Source of the DNA: an uncultured Clostridia bacterium
Lineage (GTDB): Bacteria; Bacillota; Clostridia; Christensenellales; UBA1242
DNA length: 6,801 bases
Direction of reading: 5' to 3'
Assembly: GCA_944349915.1 (NCBI GenBank)
Contig: CALVNU010000049.1
Location: forward strand, 1 to 6,801
This document shows positions 1 through 5,440 of the stretch, piece by piece. Within the stretch, counting starts at the first letter, position 1. Every line of letters starts with the position of its first letter. The notes beneath the pieces are model-generated. The model was not told the origin of the DNA and made no database searches. It saw only the letters and a list, made by a program, of their open reading frames with translations. The position numbers and the translations under genes were made by a program.

Positions 1-2
1 TA

Positions 3-1064
3 GGCAAATTTTATTCCGCTCAATTTGAGTGTGATAAACTTGAAACTGGAGAACAAAGCGACAAGACGGGGACTGTTATATTTAAACTTTTTGGTATCAT
101 TCCAATAAAAAAAGTTAAAGTTGACATTTTGCCCGAAGAAGATGTCTATATCGGTGGCGTTCCTATTGGGCTCAATATTTCAACAAACGGAGCAATCGTT
201 GTTAGCAACACAATCATAGATTCTCAAACGGGCAAGGTGGCTTCAAACAAAGTGTTGAAAAATGGCGACATAATTTTAAAAATAAATGATAGGTCTGTTT
301 CGTCTGCATCCGAACTTGAAGAATTCTTAAACAACAATTTAGATGCAAAAACTTTTACAATAGAAATTTTAAGGCACAATAAATTGAAAACATTAACATT
401 CAACTGCATAAAAAATAAAGACAACAAAAGTCTAGGGGTTTGGGTTAAAGACGATTTATCTGGCATTGGCACTTTAACTTTTGTAAAGCCAGACCAAAAT
501 TTTGTTGCTCTAGGTCATCCCGTAACAGATGCAAGTGGTGAAAACAACATTCCATTAAAAGATGGAAGTGTATATGGCTGTTCTCTTCTCGGTATTGAAA
601 AAGGACAAATCAACAATCCTGGGCAACTAAAGTGCCTTTTCACACAAACGCAGAAAAATGGAACTATCACAAAAAACACAAAATTTGGTATTGTTGGAAA
701 ATATGATGACACATCACAAGTTGTTGATAGCAACCTTACAGCCAAAATAGGTGGACGGTTGAGCGTTAAACCTGGCAAGGCAAGCATTATTTCAAGCGTT
801 AGTGGAATTCGCGAAGAATATGAAATCGAAATCATCAAAGCCAACTACCAGTCTACCGAAGATGATAAAAGCATGGTCTTTCGCGTTACCGACCAACGAC
901 TTATAGAACTTACAGGAGGGATAGTCCAAGGCATGAGCGGTTCACCAATTCTGCAAAACGGAAAAATAATAGGCGCCGTAACTCATGTATTTATCAAAGA
1001 CCCAACAAAAGGTTATGGAGTTTATGCCGATTGGATGCTAAAAGAGATTGAAGAACAAATTTGA
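3..1064 (+). CDS. spoIVB: SpoIVB-type peptidase S55, 5' end cut by window
   Basis: The reading frame is open from base 3 to a TGA at 1062-1064 and shows 353 residues; it enters the window already in frame, so the true start is upstream. SpoIVB is the forespore-made serine peptidase that crosses to the intermembrane space and triggers SpoIVFB-dependent pro-sigma-K processing late in sporulation. Seen here: a conserved segment KLFGIIPIKKVKVDILPEED (about residues 28-47), a PDZ-like region (about 57-137) and the S55 peptidase domain. The catalytic set is intact: His in ALGHPV (codon 516-518), Asp in VTDQRL (891-893) and Ser in QGMSGSP (936-938). The Asp-Ser distance of 15 residues equals that of B. 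subtilis D363/S378. A TTG at 129 lies inside conserved sequence and is not a believable start. B. subtilis has spo0A next to spoIVB; here the next gene is convergent and unrelated. Confidence 0.95.
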   Translation, partial: GKFYSAQFECDKLETGEQSDKTGTVIFKLFGIIPIKKVKVDILPEEDVYIGGVPIGLNISTNGAIVVSNTIIDSQTGKVASNKVLKNGDIILKINDRSVSSASELEEFLNNNLDAKTFTIEILRHNKLKTLTFNCIKNKDNKSLGVWVKDDLSGIGTLTFVKPDQNFVALGHPVTDASGENNIPLKDGSVYGCSLLGIEKGQINNPGQLKCLFTQTQKNGTITKNTKFGIVGKYDDTSQVVDSNLTAKIGGRLSVKPGKASIISSVSGIREEYEIEIIKANYQSTEDDKSMVFRVTDQRLIELTGGIVQGMSGSPILQNGKIIGAVTHVFIKDPTKGYGVYADWMLKEIEEQI

Positions 1065-1137
1065 CAATAACAATAAATCACACAAAGAGTTGGATAAAAA
1101 ATTAAATAGCATAAAATCGTCCATTATATTGAAATAC

Positions 1138-1243
1138 AAGTTAGATAAATTTGAAATCTAAATTTGAAGAGACTAAATTGAATAAATTAATTAAAATTTA
1201 GACAAAAATTAAGTTGATTAACTTAAATAACTTATCTAAACTT
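1138..1243 (+). other. AT-rich nested inverted repeats downstream of spoIVB
   Basis: An outer stem pairs AAGTTAGATAA (1138-1148) with TTATCTAAACTT (1232-1243), with one bulged A. Inside it lie two hairpins: TCTAAATTT (1157-1165) with AAATTTAGA (1194-1202), and TTAAGTT (1209-1215) with AACTTAA (1220-1226) around a GATT loop. The motif TAAATTTGAA occurs at 1146 and 1159, with a shorter copy at 1174. This could be a structured 3' UTR or small RNA ending at the following hairpin. In sequence this AT-rich, chance pairing is common, so the call is weak. Confidence 0.3.
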
Positions 1244-1259
1244 AAACAAACTTGATTAT

Positions 1260-1297
1260 AAAAAAGTAAACCACAATAGGTTTACTTTTCTATTCTT
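1260..1297. terminator. Probable bidirectional intrinsic terminator
   Basis: AAAAGTAAACC (1262-1272) and GGTTTACTTTT (1279-1289) form a perfect 11-bp stem with the 6-base loop ACAATA. A-rich sequence precedes it and T-rich sequence follows (CTATTCTTTT), so a U-rich tail exists in both directions. It sits about 200 bp after the spoIVB stop, between convergent genes, and best serves spoIVB and anything transcribed through 1138-1243. Confidence 0.6.
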
Positions 1298-1337
1298 TTA
1301 TTGATTTTATTAATTATTTACATTAACGGAAGGACTA

Positions 1338-1499
1338 GTTAAGCAGTGCAGAAGCAACCAAGAATAATAAACAGTGATGCTATGCGATAGCATAGGAAAT
1401 TCGATAGAATTTCAAAAATTTTATGCTAATAAAATTTTTACATCACGCGGGTTGTAGTTTATAATAAACTTTCTTTCATTGCATAAGTGACTGCTTAAC
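1338..1499. other. Nested multi-hairpin element (structured RNA or palindromic repeat)
   Basis: A 10-bp closing stem joins GTTAAGCAGT (1338-1347) and ACTGCTTAAC (1490-1499). Within it GCAACC (1354-1359) pairs with GGTTGT (1450-1455, one G-U), extended by AGAA (1350-1353) with TTCT (1471-1474) once a hairpin at 1456-1470 (AGTTTA, loop TAA, TAAACT) is looped out. Further in, GTGATG (1374-1379) pairs with CATCAC (1441-1446). That stem encloses three abutting perfect hairpins: CTATGC-GATA-GCATAG (1380-1395), GAAATTC-GATA-GAATTTC (1396-1413) and AAAAATTTTAT-GCTA-ATAAAATTTTT (1414-1439). The result is a three-way junction leading to a four-way junction with almost no unpaired bases at the inner junction. 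I do not recognise it as tmRNA, RNase P, SRP or 6S RNA. It could be a noncoding RNA or a palindromic mobile repeat; the strand is undecided, though the single G-U pair slightly favours plus. Confidence 0.65.
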
Positions 1500-1672
1500 G
1501 CAACGCTTGTCATTTATATAATTTGTTGTTTACAATTAGTATTTCCTATATTGCAGACTTATAGTCCTTTTTGTAATTTTTACAAAACTTGTTTGCATTT
1601 AAAAACTTCGCACTTATATCTGGCTTTTCAATTTTTGGTTTTTGTAAAGCAGTTTTTGTTCTAATATTATTT

Positions 1673-3787
1673 TTATTTCCAGTGCCTTACAATAAGCGAC
1701 CTTTGAATAAGATAAGAAGCAGGCAATGCTATAATTATCAAAACAATAGGCAAAATTAATGTTGTTGCATACAAAGCAAAATTTGTTGTATTAAGCCCAA
1801 AAATAAAATTCAAACCAATAACCACACCTATCACCAAAGCAGTATAACCTAAGAGTGCCCAGAAAGACATCATTTGTTTTGGTATCCAACTTGTGTGATA
1901 TTTATAGTTATAAAATTTTACAGCAACAACAATCAATTGTAGGGCAGGCAACAGAATATACAAAAAGTTGAAAGTTGCATTTAAATTGCTGGTATAATGG
2001 AAAATCAAAAATATAGATGCCGAAGCAATTGCAAGTAAAAAGAAGACGATTAAACTTTGATAAAAAGCCAATTTGTTGGTATTATGTTTTACATCAACAT
2101 TGTTTCTTTTATATTCATTAAATTCAATGTTTTGTTCTTTATAAAATTGAGAAAGGTCTTGGTAATCATACAGCATATCATCGCGCAATTCTTCATCTTG
2201 AACAGTCTTTGTTTTAGAGTAAAGTTGCGAGATAATTTCTTTATGAGATGGGTCGATTTTTACATCGCGTTTTGGAGGAGGCAAGGTTTCTTCTCTTTCT
2301 TGTTGAACAATTTTAAGCCTTGGAGGTTGAATCTTTCTTGGTCGAACCTCTTCTGTAATTCTGTGGGTGATAAATTTTCCATCGTCGGTAACAACTTGCT
2401 CGACTGGCTTCTCTTGAAAATAAGTGTTACCTTTGGTGGTGTTTATGCTTTGAGCGGTAGGAATGCTTTGCATGCTTTGAGCAATTGAGTTTGCGTTGAC
2501 AGTTTTTTCTTGTTGGGTTGTTGTGTAAGTCGGGGAGTCGCTTGCTCCATAAACGCGATTTTGACGCGCGTTAAATCTTTCAAATTCATTTTGCTCTGCA
2601 AATTTGTTCCGATTTTCAATAAGTGAGTTTTTAAACGCTTCAAGATTTGAACGATTTTTTTCTTCGGATTCTTGCAAAGGAGTTTCAACCGTCATTGCAA
2701 TTTGGTCTTCTGCAAAACTGCGTTGCTTTTTATATTTTCTTATATCTTTTGAAATATCATAAATGTGTTTATTATAACTATCAACTTGTTCTCTGCTTAA
2801 AAATGCGCCATCATCATTTGCGGTTTGAGATGAAATTTGAGACTTGTTTTCTATAGACTCAATTTTGTTTTCATTTTGAATTGCTTCTTGATTTTTAGCA
2901 TTTTCATTTTCAAAATTTGAATTATTTGTTATATTGTCTATTGTATCGTTTGTCATGTTAACACTCTCAACGCTTTCTGCGCTTTGAGATTGTTCTGGCT
3001 CTTGCAAAGCAGGCTCATTGGATGTTTGGTCTGTAGTTTCGAGTTCATCAATCAAAGATTGCTTTCTCTCTTCTATGTAAGTTTGTGTTGTATGTATAGT
3101 GTCGGTCTGCTCCACAGTTTCAATGCTTTCTGTAGTGCTTGCATTTTGTTGAGTTTGCTCATACAAGTTAGAGTTAGAAGTTTGAGGGGAGTCAAGCGAT
3201 GAAAAATCAAAAAATTCACCATCATCACTATCGTTTTCAATTTGTTCAACAAACTGGTCATCTTCATTTTCAATTTGTTCAACAAACTGGTCATCGTCAT
3301 TTTCATTTTGGTATTCATGCTGGCCGTACAAAGTTTTGCTAACACTTTGCACTGTTGATTTATGCTCAAAATTATTCTCGCTTATGTTGTTTGCAGAAGC
3401 AAAAGCAGGTTGTGAAACAAAATGTTGTTCTTCAAAATTGAAGGTAGGAGTTTCCACACTGTAACCATCGTCAGTTTGGAAATCTCTAAACACATCAATA
3501 TTGTTTGCATCAAAATGTGCTTTAAGTTGTTGATAATATTCCTTACCTTTTTCTGTGATTGAATAATATCGTCTATTAGGTCCAAGTTCACTTGATTGAG
3601 TATAGGAAGAAACATACTTTTGTTTTTCCATTCTAGTCAAATTGGAATAAACGCTAGGCTTTTTTAGCATAATGCGCCCATTGCTTTTTTTGTTGATTTC
3701 ACTTATAAAGTCTAGACCATAAAAATCACGCTCTAGCAAACAATTCAAAATCATGTAAGATAATTGACCTTTAGCAAAGATTTCCAT
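1673..3787 (-). CDS. PadR-type winged-helix protein with four C-terminal membrane segments
   Basis: A 704-residue protein. Residues 1-95 match the PadR winged-helix DNA-binding pattern: a GQLSYMILNCLLERDFYG helix start, a recognition region KPSVYSNLTRMEKQKYV, and the wing GPNRRYYSITEKGKEYY. Residues about 100-320 are acidic, Gln/Asn/Ser-rich and probably disordered, with a duplicated 11-residue unit at 163-185. Residues 325-410 and 505-565 are charged and helical-looking. Four hydrophobic segments follow at about 574-598, 606-623, 641-664 and 669-694, and a basic tail (QRSLIVRHWK) fits a cytoplasmic C terminus. An even number of segments puts the DNA-binding domain in the cytoplasm, as a membrane-tethered regulator needs. 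Ordinary PadR proteins are about 100-200 residues and soluble. The ATG at 3785-3787 has AGAGGTG four bases upstream and a near-perfect promoter. Ligand and targets are unknown; local autoregulation is an inference. Confidence 0.85.
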   Translation of the reverse strand: MEIFAKGQLSYMILNCLLERDFYGLDFISEINKKSNGRIMLKKPSVYSNLTRMEKQKYVSSYTQSSELGPNRRYYSITEKGKEYYQQLKAHFDANNIDVFRDFQTDDGYSVETPTFNFEEQHFVSQPAFASANNISENNFEHKSTVQSVSKTLYGQHEYQNENDDDQFVEQIENEDDQFVEQIENDSDDGEFFDFSSLDSPQTSNSNLYEQTQQNASTTESIETVEQTDTIHTTQTYIEERKQSLIDELETTDQTSNEPALQEPEQSQSAESVESVNMTNDTIDNITNNSNFENENAKNQEAIQNENKIESIENKSQISSQTANDDGAFLSREQVDSYNKHIYDISKDIRKYKKQRSFAEDQIAMTVETPLQESEEKNRSNLEAFKNSLIENRNKFAEQNEFERFNARQNRVYGASDSPTYTTTQQEKTVNANSIAQSMQSIPTAQSINTTKGNTYFQEKPVEQVVTDDGKFITHRITEEVRPRKIQPPRLKIVQQEREETLPPPKRDVKIDPSHKEIISQLYSKTKTVQDEELRDDMLYDYQDLSQFYKEQNIEFNEYKRNNVDVKHNTNKLAFYQSLIVFFLLAIASASIFLIFHYTSNLNATFNFLYILLPALQLIVVAVKFYNYKYHTSWIPKQMMSFWALLGYTALVIGVVIGLNFIFGLNTTNFALYATTLILPIVLIIIALPASYLIQRSLIVRHWK
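3234..3299 (-). repeat. Two tandem 33-bp units inside the PadR-type gene
   Basis: Positions 3234-3266 and 3267-3299 are identical except for one base (T or G near the unit end). On the minus strand they encode a duplicated 11-residue acidic unit, DDQFVEQIENE, at residues 163-185. The length is a multiple of three, so the frame is kept. It lies in the low-complexity linker, where slippage-type expansion would be tolerated. Confidence 0.9.
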
Positions 3788-3798
3788 AAAGCACCTCT
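3788..3798 (-). promoter_or_regulatory. Ribosome binding site of the PadR-type gene
   Basis: The minus strand reads AGAGGTG followed by four bases (CTTT) and the ATG. This fixes the start at 3787, where the winged-helix homology also begins. Confidence 0.75.
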
Positions 3799-3807
3799 TA
3801 TAGAATG

Positions 3808-3836
3808 ATTATATAAATTTTTTTTAATTAAGTCAA
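3808..3836 (-). promoter_or_regulatory. Sigma-A-type promoter for the PadR-type gene
   Basis: On the minus strand, TTGACT (3836-3831) is followed after exactly 17 bases by TATAAT (3813-3808). Transcription would start near 3801, giving a leader of only about 14 bases that consists mostly of the ribosome site. The upstream direct repeat (3841-3856) lies just outside the -35 box, well placed for a regulator. Confidence 0.8.
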
Positions 3837-3840
3837 TAAA

Positions 3841-3899
3841 TTTGTGCTATTATGCAAAAAAATATTTATACCACATACAATATTTTGTGGTATTATGCA
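3841..3899 (+). repeat. Direct repeat TTTGTGSTATTATGCA, possible operator pair
   Basis: TTTGTGCTATTATGCA (3841-3856) recurs as TTTGTGGTATTATGCA (3884-3899), 16 bp with a single mismatch. The copies are 43 bp apart, close to four helical turns, so both would face the same side of the DNA. They lie between the two divergent promoters, next to the -35 box of the PadR-type gene. Confidence 0.7.
3868..3893. repeat. Inverted repeat ATACCACA / TGTGGTAT
   Basis: ATACCACA (3868-3875) and TGTGGTAT (3886-3893) are perfect 8-bp arms with a 10-base spacer, overlapping the second copy of the direct repeat. A dimeric regulator could bind here; a PadR-family protein is one candidate, though its site has not been shown. 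Confidence 0.5.
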
Positions 3900-3902
3900 T
3901 AG

Positions 3903-3922
3903 TTTGCATACTAGTATGCAAA
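3903..3922. promoter_or_regulatory. Perfect 20-bp palindrome, candidate operator
   Basis: TTTGCATACT followed by AGTATGCAAA is an uninterrupted perfect palindrome centred between 3912 and 3913. It contains TATGCA half-sites like those in the neighbouring direct repeats and the TATGCATA at 3894-3901. It lies about 60-80 bp upstream of the expected start of the metallohydrolase transcript and over 100 bp upstream of that of the PadR-type gene. The spacing and symmetry are typical of a site for a dimeric winged-helix regulator, but the binder is inferred. Confidence 0.6.
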
Positions 3923-3948
3923 ATTTTTAATAAAAAACAAAAAATTAA

Positions 3949-3977
3949 TTCAAATTTTGATAAAGGTTTGTTATAAT
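3949..3977 (+). promoter_or_regulatory. Promoter for the YgjP-like gene (extended -10)
   Basis: TATAAT at 3972-3977 is preceded by TG plus one base (TGTTATAAT), an extended -10 element that can offset a weak -35. The hexamer at 17-base spacing is TTCAAA (3949-3954), a poor match. The start would fall near 3984, leaving a leader of about 12 bases. This supports starting translation at 3996 rather than at the in-frame TTG at 3957, which lies upstream of the promoter's -10 box. Confidence 0.6.
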
Positions 3978-3995
3978 AAATACAAAGGATTAGCA

Positions 3996-4586
3996 ATGAA
4001 ATTGAAAGCACAAATCATACGAACAAAAAGAAAAAGTCTGTCTTTAAAAATCACAAATGATGGAAATTTAGAAATCCACGCACCGCTAAAAATGAAGACA
4101 GAAGATATAGAACAATTTATAAAATCAAAAAGCAACTGGATAAACAAACAATTAAAAGAAGTGGAAAGAAAAAAGAAATTTGCCATACAATTTGACTTTC
4201 AAAACTTTAAATATTTACTAGGCACAAAAAGTGAAAAAGAAAAAAACTTTTCATATAAAGCATACGCACAACAAGTTTTGCCAGGTATTGCAGAAAAAAT
4301 TTCAACCAACATGGATATTAAGTTTAAAAGTTATAGAACCATAACTTCCAAAAGAGTTTGGGGGACTTTTTCAAACAAAAAAGAATTATCCATCAACTAC
4401 AAATGCGTTATTTTGCCAATACAACTTATAACATATATAGTTATTCATGAACTTTGCCACAGCAAACAAATGAACCATTCTCCAAAATTTTGGAAACTTG
4501 TGGAAGGGTATTGTCCTAAATATAAATCATTAAAAAAACAATTAAACGACTATGCTTTTTTGTTGCAAGATAAACAAATAAAATAA
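3996..4586 (+). CDS. YgjP/DUF45-family zinc metallohydrolase, short form
   Basis: A 196-residue protein. The family signature is clear: an N-terminal IIRTKRKSLSLKITNDGNLEIHAP strand pattern (residues 7-30), the W-containing helix (IEQFIKSKSNWI, 38-49), VWGTFSNKKELSINY (121-135), and the zinc site HELCHSKQMNHSPKFW (151-166). Ligands are His151, His155 and His161, with Glu152 as general base. Family members are annotated as M48-like metallopeptidases; E. coli YgjP has been described as a UTP pyrophosphatase, so the substrate here is open. It is shorter than the usual 220-250 residues, mostly in the region before residue 90, and the common WGSCS motif reads WGTFS. The ATG at 3996 has AAAGGA seven bases upstream. 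It diverges from the PadR-type gene across a repeat-rich control region. No signal peptide is visible, so a cytoplasmic protein. Confidence 0.85.
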   Translation: MKLKAQIIRTKRKSLSLKITNDGNLEIHAPLKMKTEDIEQFIKSKSNWINKQLKEVERKKKFAIQFDFQNFKYLLGTKSEKEKNFSYKAYAQQVLPGIAEKISTNMDIKFKSYRTITSKRVWGTFSNKKELSINYKCVILPIQLITYIVIHELCHSKQMNHSPKFWKLVEGYCPKYKSLKKQLNDYAFLLQDKQIK

Positions 4587-4600
4587 ATACAATCAAAATA

Positions 4601-4658
4601 ATAGGGGATTATAAAGATAAAATAGGGGAGAAAAATTTAATTTTTCATATATAGGGGA
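4601..4658 (+). repeat. Three copies of ATAGGGGA
   Basis: ATAGGGGA occurs at 4601-4608, 4622-4629 and 4651-4658, starting 21 and 29 bases apart, just after the YgjP-like stop. G4 runs are rare in this window, so the cluster stands out. Similar G-rich short repeats occur around IS200-like and REP-associated sequences, but no transposase is present and I do not assign an origin. Confidence 0.6.
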
Positions 4659-4838
4659 CAGGGTAATCATCGGACTTTAAGTCTTTTTGACCAAATCCTA
4701 TGCGATGCAATACACCTCACTTCAAAAGTTTCAAGAAAAAACAACATAATAACCCAACCATTTTGGAAAAAACAAATTGAAATTTTAGACAATTTTTATA
4801 AAAGGGAAGGCAAAATTTTGATAAGCAAAACATTTATA

Positions 4839-4872
4839 ATCTATGCGTAAAACACAACTTTTACGCATAGAT
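4839..4872. repeat. Perfect 14-bp inverted repeat (hairpin)
   Basis: ATCTATGCGTAAAA (4839-4852) and TTTTACGCATAGAT (4859-4872) are perfect complements around the loop CACAAC. Neither side carries a clear T-tract, so it is not a standard terminator. It may act as a processing or 3'-end stabilising structure, or be a remnant of a repeat. Confidence 0.75.
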
Positions 4873-4877
4873 AGGCG

Positions 4878-4917
4878 CATAATAGGTTATAAAATGGACT
4901 ATTATGTTATTTTTTTA
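4878..4917 (+). terminator. Weak terminator-like inverted repeat with T-tract
   Basis: CATAATAG (4878-4885) pairs with CTATTATG (4899-4906) around a 13-base loop, and TTATTTTTTT follows. The stem is AT-rich, so termination would be weak. With the stronger hairpin just before it, this could end transcripts from the YgjP-like gene about 300 bp downstream. Confidence 0.35.
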
Positions 4918-5335
4918 TAATTATGCATTTTTGCTTATAAATTGCTATTTTTATTTTTTATTATTTGCTTATCTATTATGCAAATTGTTTTGAAATTCTT
5001 TTATTTATTTCTTATTCTTATTTTTTAATCTTTTGCTAATCTGCTTAACTTGCACAGTTCTTCAATCGTTTTGTAATTTATAAAACATTTAAGCATTTTT
5101 CAAAATGAAATTTATACTATTTCAAATTATGGCTATCATATCCATATTTAGCATTTTATGATTTGATTTTTATATGAACAATTGCACAACTTTTCTCTTG
5201 CACATATGGATATAAAATTTGATTGTGATAAAATTTTTAAAATTTCTATCAAATTTATTTAGTCACATCATGATAAAAAGATTAGTTTCGCTCAAATAGT
5301 CTCTGGCTTCTACGCCACATTGACTCAAGTGTCGA

Positions 5336-5404
5336 TTATAAAAAACTGCATAAAATTGATGTGTGCTTCAAATTTATACGGTTTGTCGTTTTATATGCAG
5401 TTTT
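5336..5404 (-). terminator. Candidate terminator of the 318-residue gene
   Basis: AAAACTGCATA (5342-5352) and TATGCAGTTTT (5394-5404) form an 11-bp stem with a long loop of about 41 bases. On the minus strand the structure begins 36 bases after the stop codon and its second arm ends in TTTTTT. Position and tail fit an intrinsic terminator; the large loop weakens the call. Confidence 0.45.
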
Positions 5405-5440
5405 CCTTTTATATTTAATGTCTTGCTCAACCAACAATTT

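Larger units (their letters stand above)
1065..1672. other. Convergent intergenic region with two folded elements, no convincing gene
   Basis: This 608-bp gap lies between the ends of spoIVB and the convergent PadR-type gene. I see no open frame with a plausible start and ribosome site. Positions 1138-1289 hold nested AT-rich inverted repeats closing with a terminator-like hairpin. Positions 1338-1499 hold a separate, much more regular multi-hairpin element. The remainder (1500-1672) is AT-rich, with one perfect 8-bp hairpin (TTTTGTAA at 1569-1576 against TTACAAAA at 1580-1587) that lacks a T-tract on its minus-strand 3' side, so it is a poor terminator for the PadR-type gene. Confidence 0.7.
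4587..5440. other. Long AT-rich intergenic region with hairpins and short repeats
   Basis: About 850 bp separate the YgjP-like gene from the end of the minus-strand 318-residue gene. I see no complete gene. It contains three ATAGGGGA copies, an open frame without a start codon (4641-4850), a perfect 14-bp hairpin (4839-4872), a terminator-like repeat (4878-4917), a very T-rich stretch (about 4907-5030), a 10-bp inverted repeat of ATATCCATAT (5138-5147 with 5204-5213), a 9-bp one of AAATTTGAT (5215-5223 with 5248-5256), a locally GC-richer stretch (5287-5335) and a hairpin next to the minus-strand gene end (5342-5404). A decayed gene or a repeat-derived spacer would explain it. Confidence 0.6.

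Noticed and set aside
129..1064. spoIVB starting at TTG 129
   Set aside because: The frame is open to base 3 and the upstream residues are conserved SpoIVB sequence, so this is an internal Leu codon.
1048..1161. 37-residue Lys/Asn-rich plus-strand frame starting at TTG 1048
   Set aside because: The start is TTG with a ribosome site too close, it overlaps the end of spoIVB, and the composition is what AT-rich noncoding DNA gives.
1338..1499. Integron attC site: GTTAAGC and GCTTAAC fit the core-site consensus
   Set aside because: The order is inverted (GTTRRRY on the left, RYYYAAC on the right), the inner structure does not match attC, and no integrase or cassettes are visible.
1546..1663. 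Lys-rich minus-strand open frame just after the PadR-type gene
   Set aside because: It has no ATG, GTG or TTG start and no ribosome site, although its codons look somewhat coding-like.
2057..2488. 143-codon plus-strand frame antisense to the PadR-type gene
   Set aside because: It lies wholly within a convincing gene on the other strand and its hydrophobic sequence mirrors the linker codons; no promoter or ribosome site supports it.
3957..3995. N-terminal extension of the YgjP-like protein from TTG 3957
   Set aside because: The extension spans the promoter -10 box (3972-3977) and has no family similarity; ATG 3996 has a good ribosome site.
4673..4688. GACT-TTA-AGTC hairpin followed by TTTTT as a terminator
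   Set aside because: The stem is only four pairs with a three-base loop, too weak to call.
5042..5049. Second copy of the CTGCTTAAC arm of the 1338-1499 element, at about 5041-5049
   Set aside because: Only nine bases match and none of the inner hairpins is nearby; probably chance.
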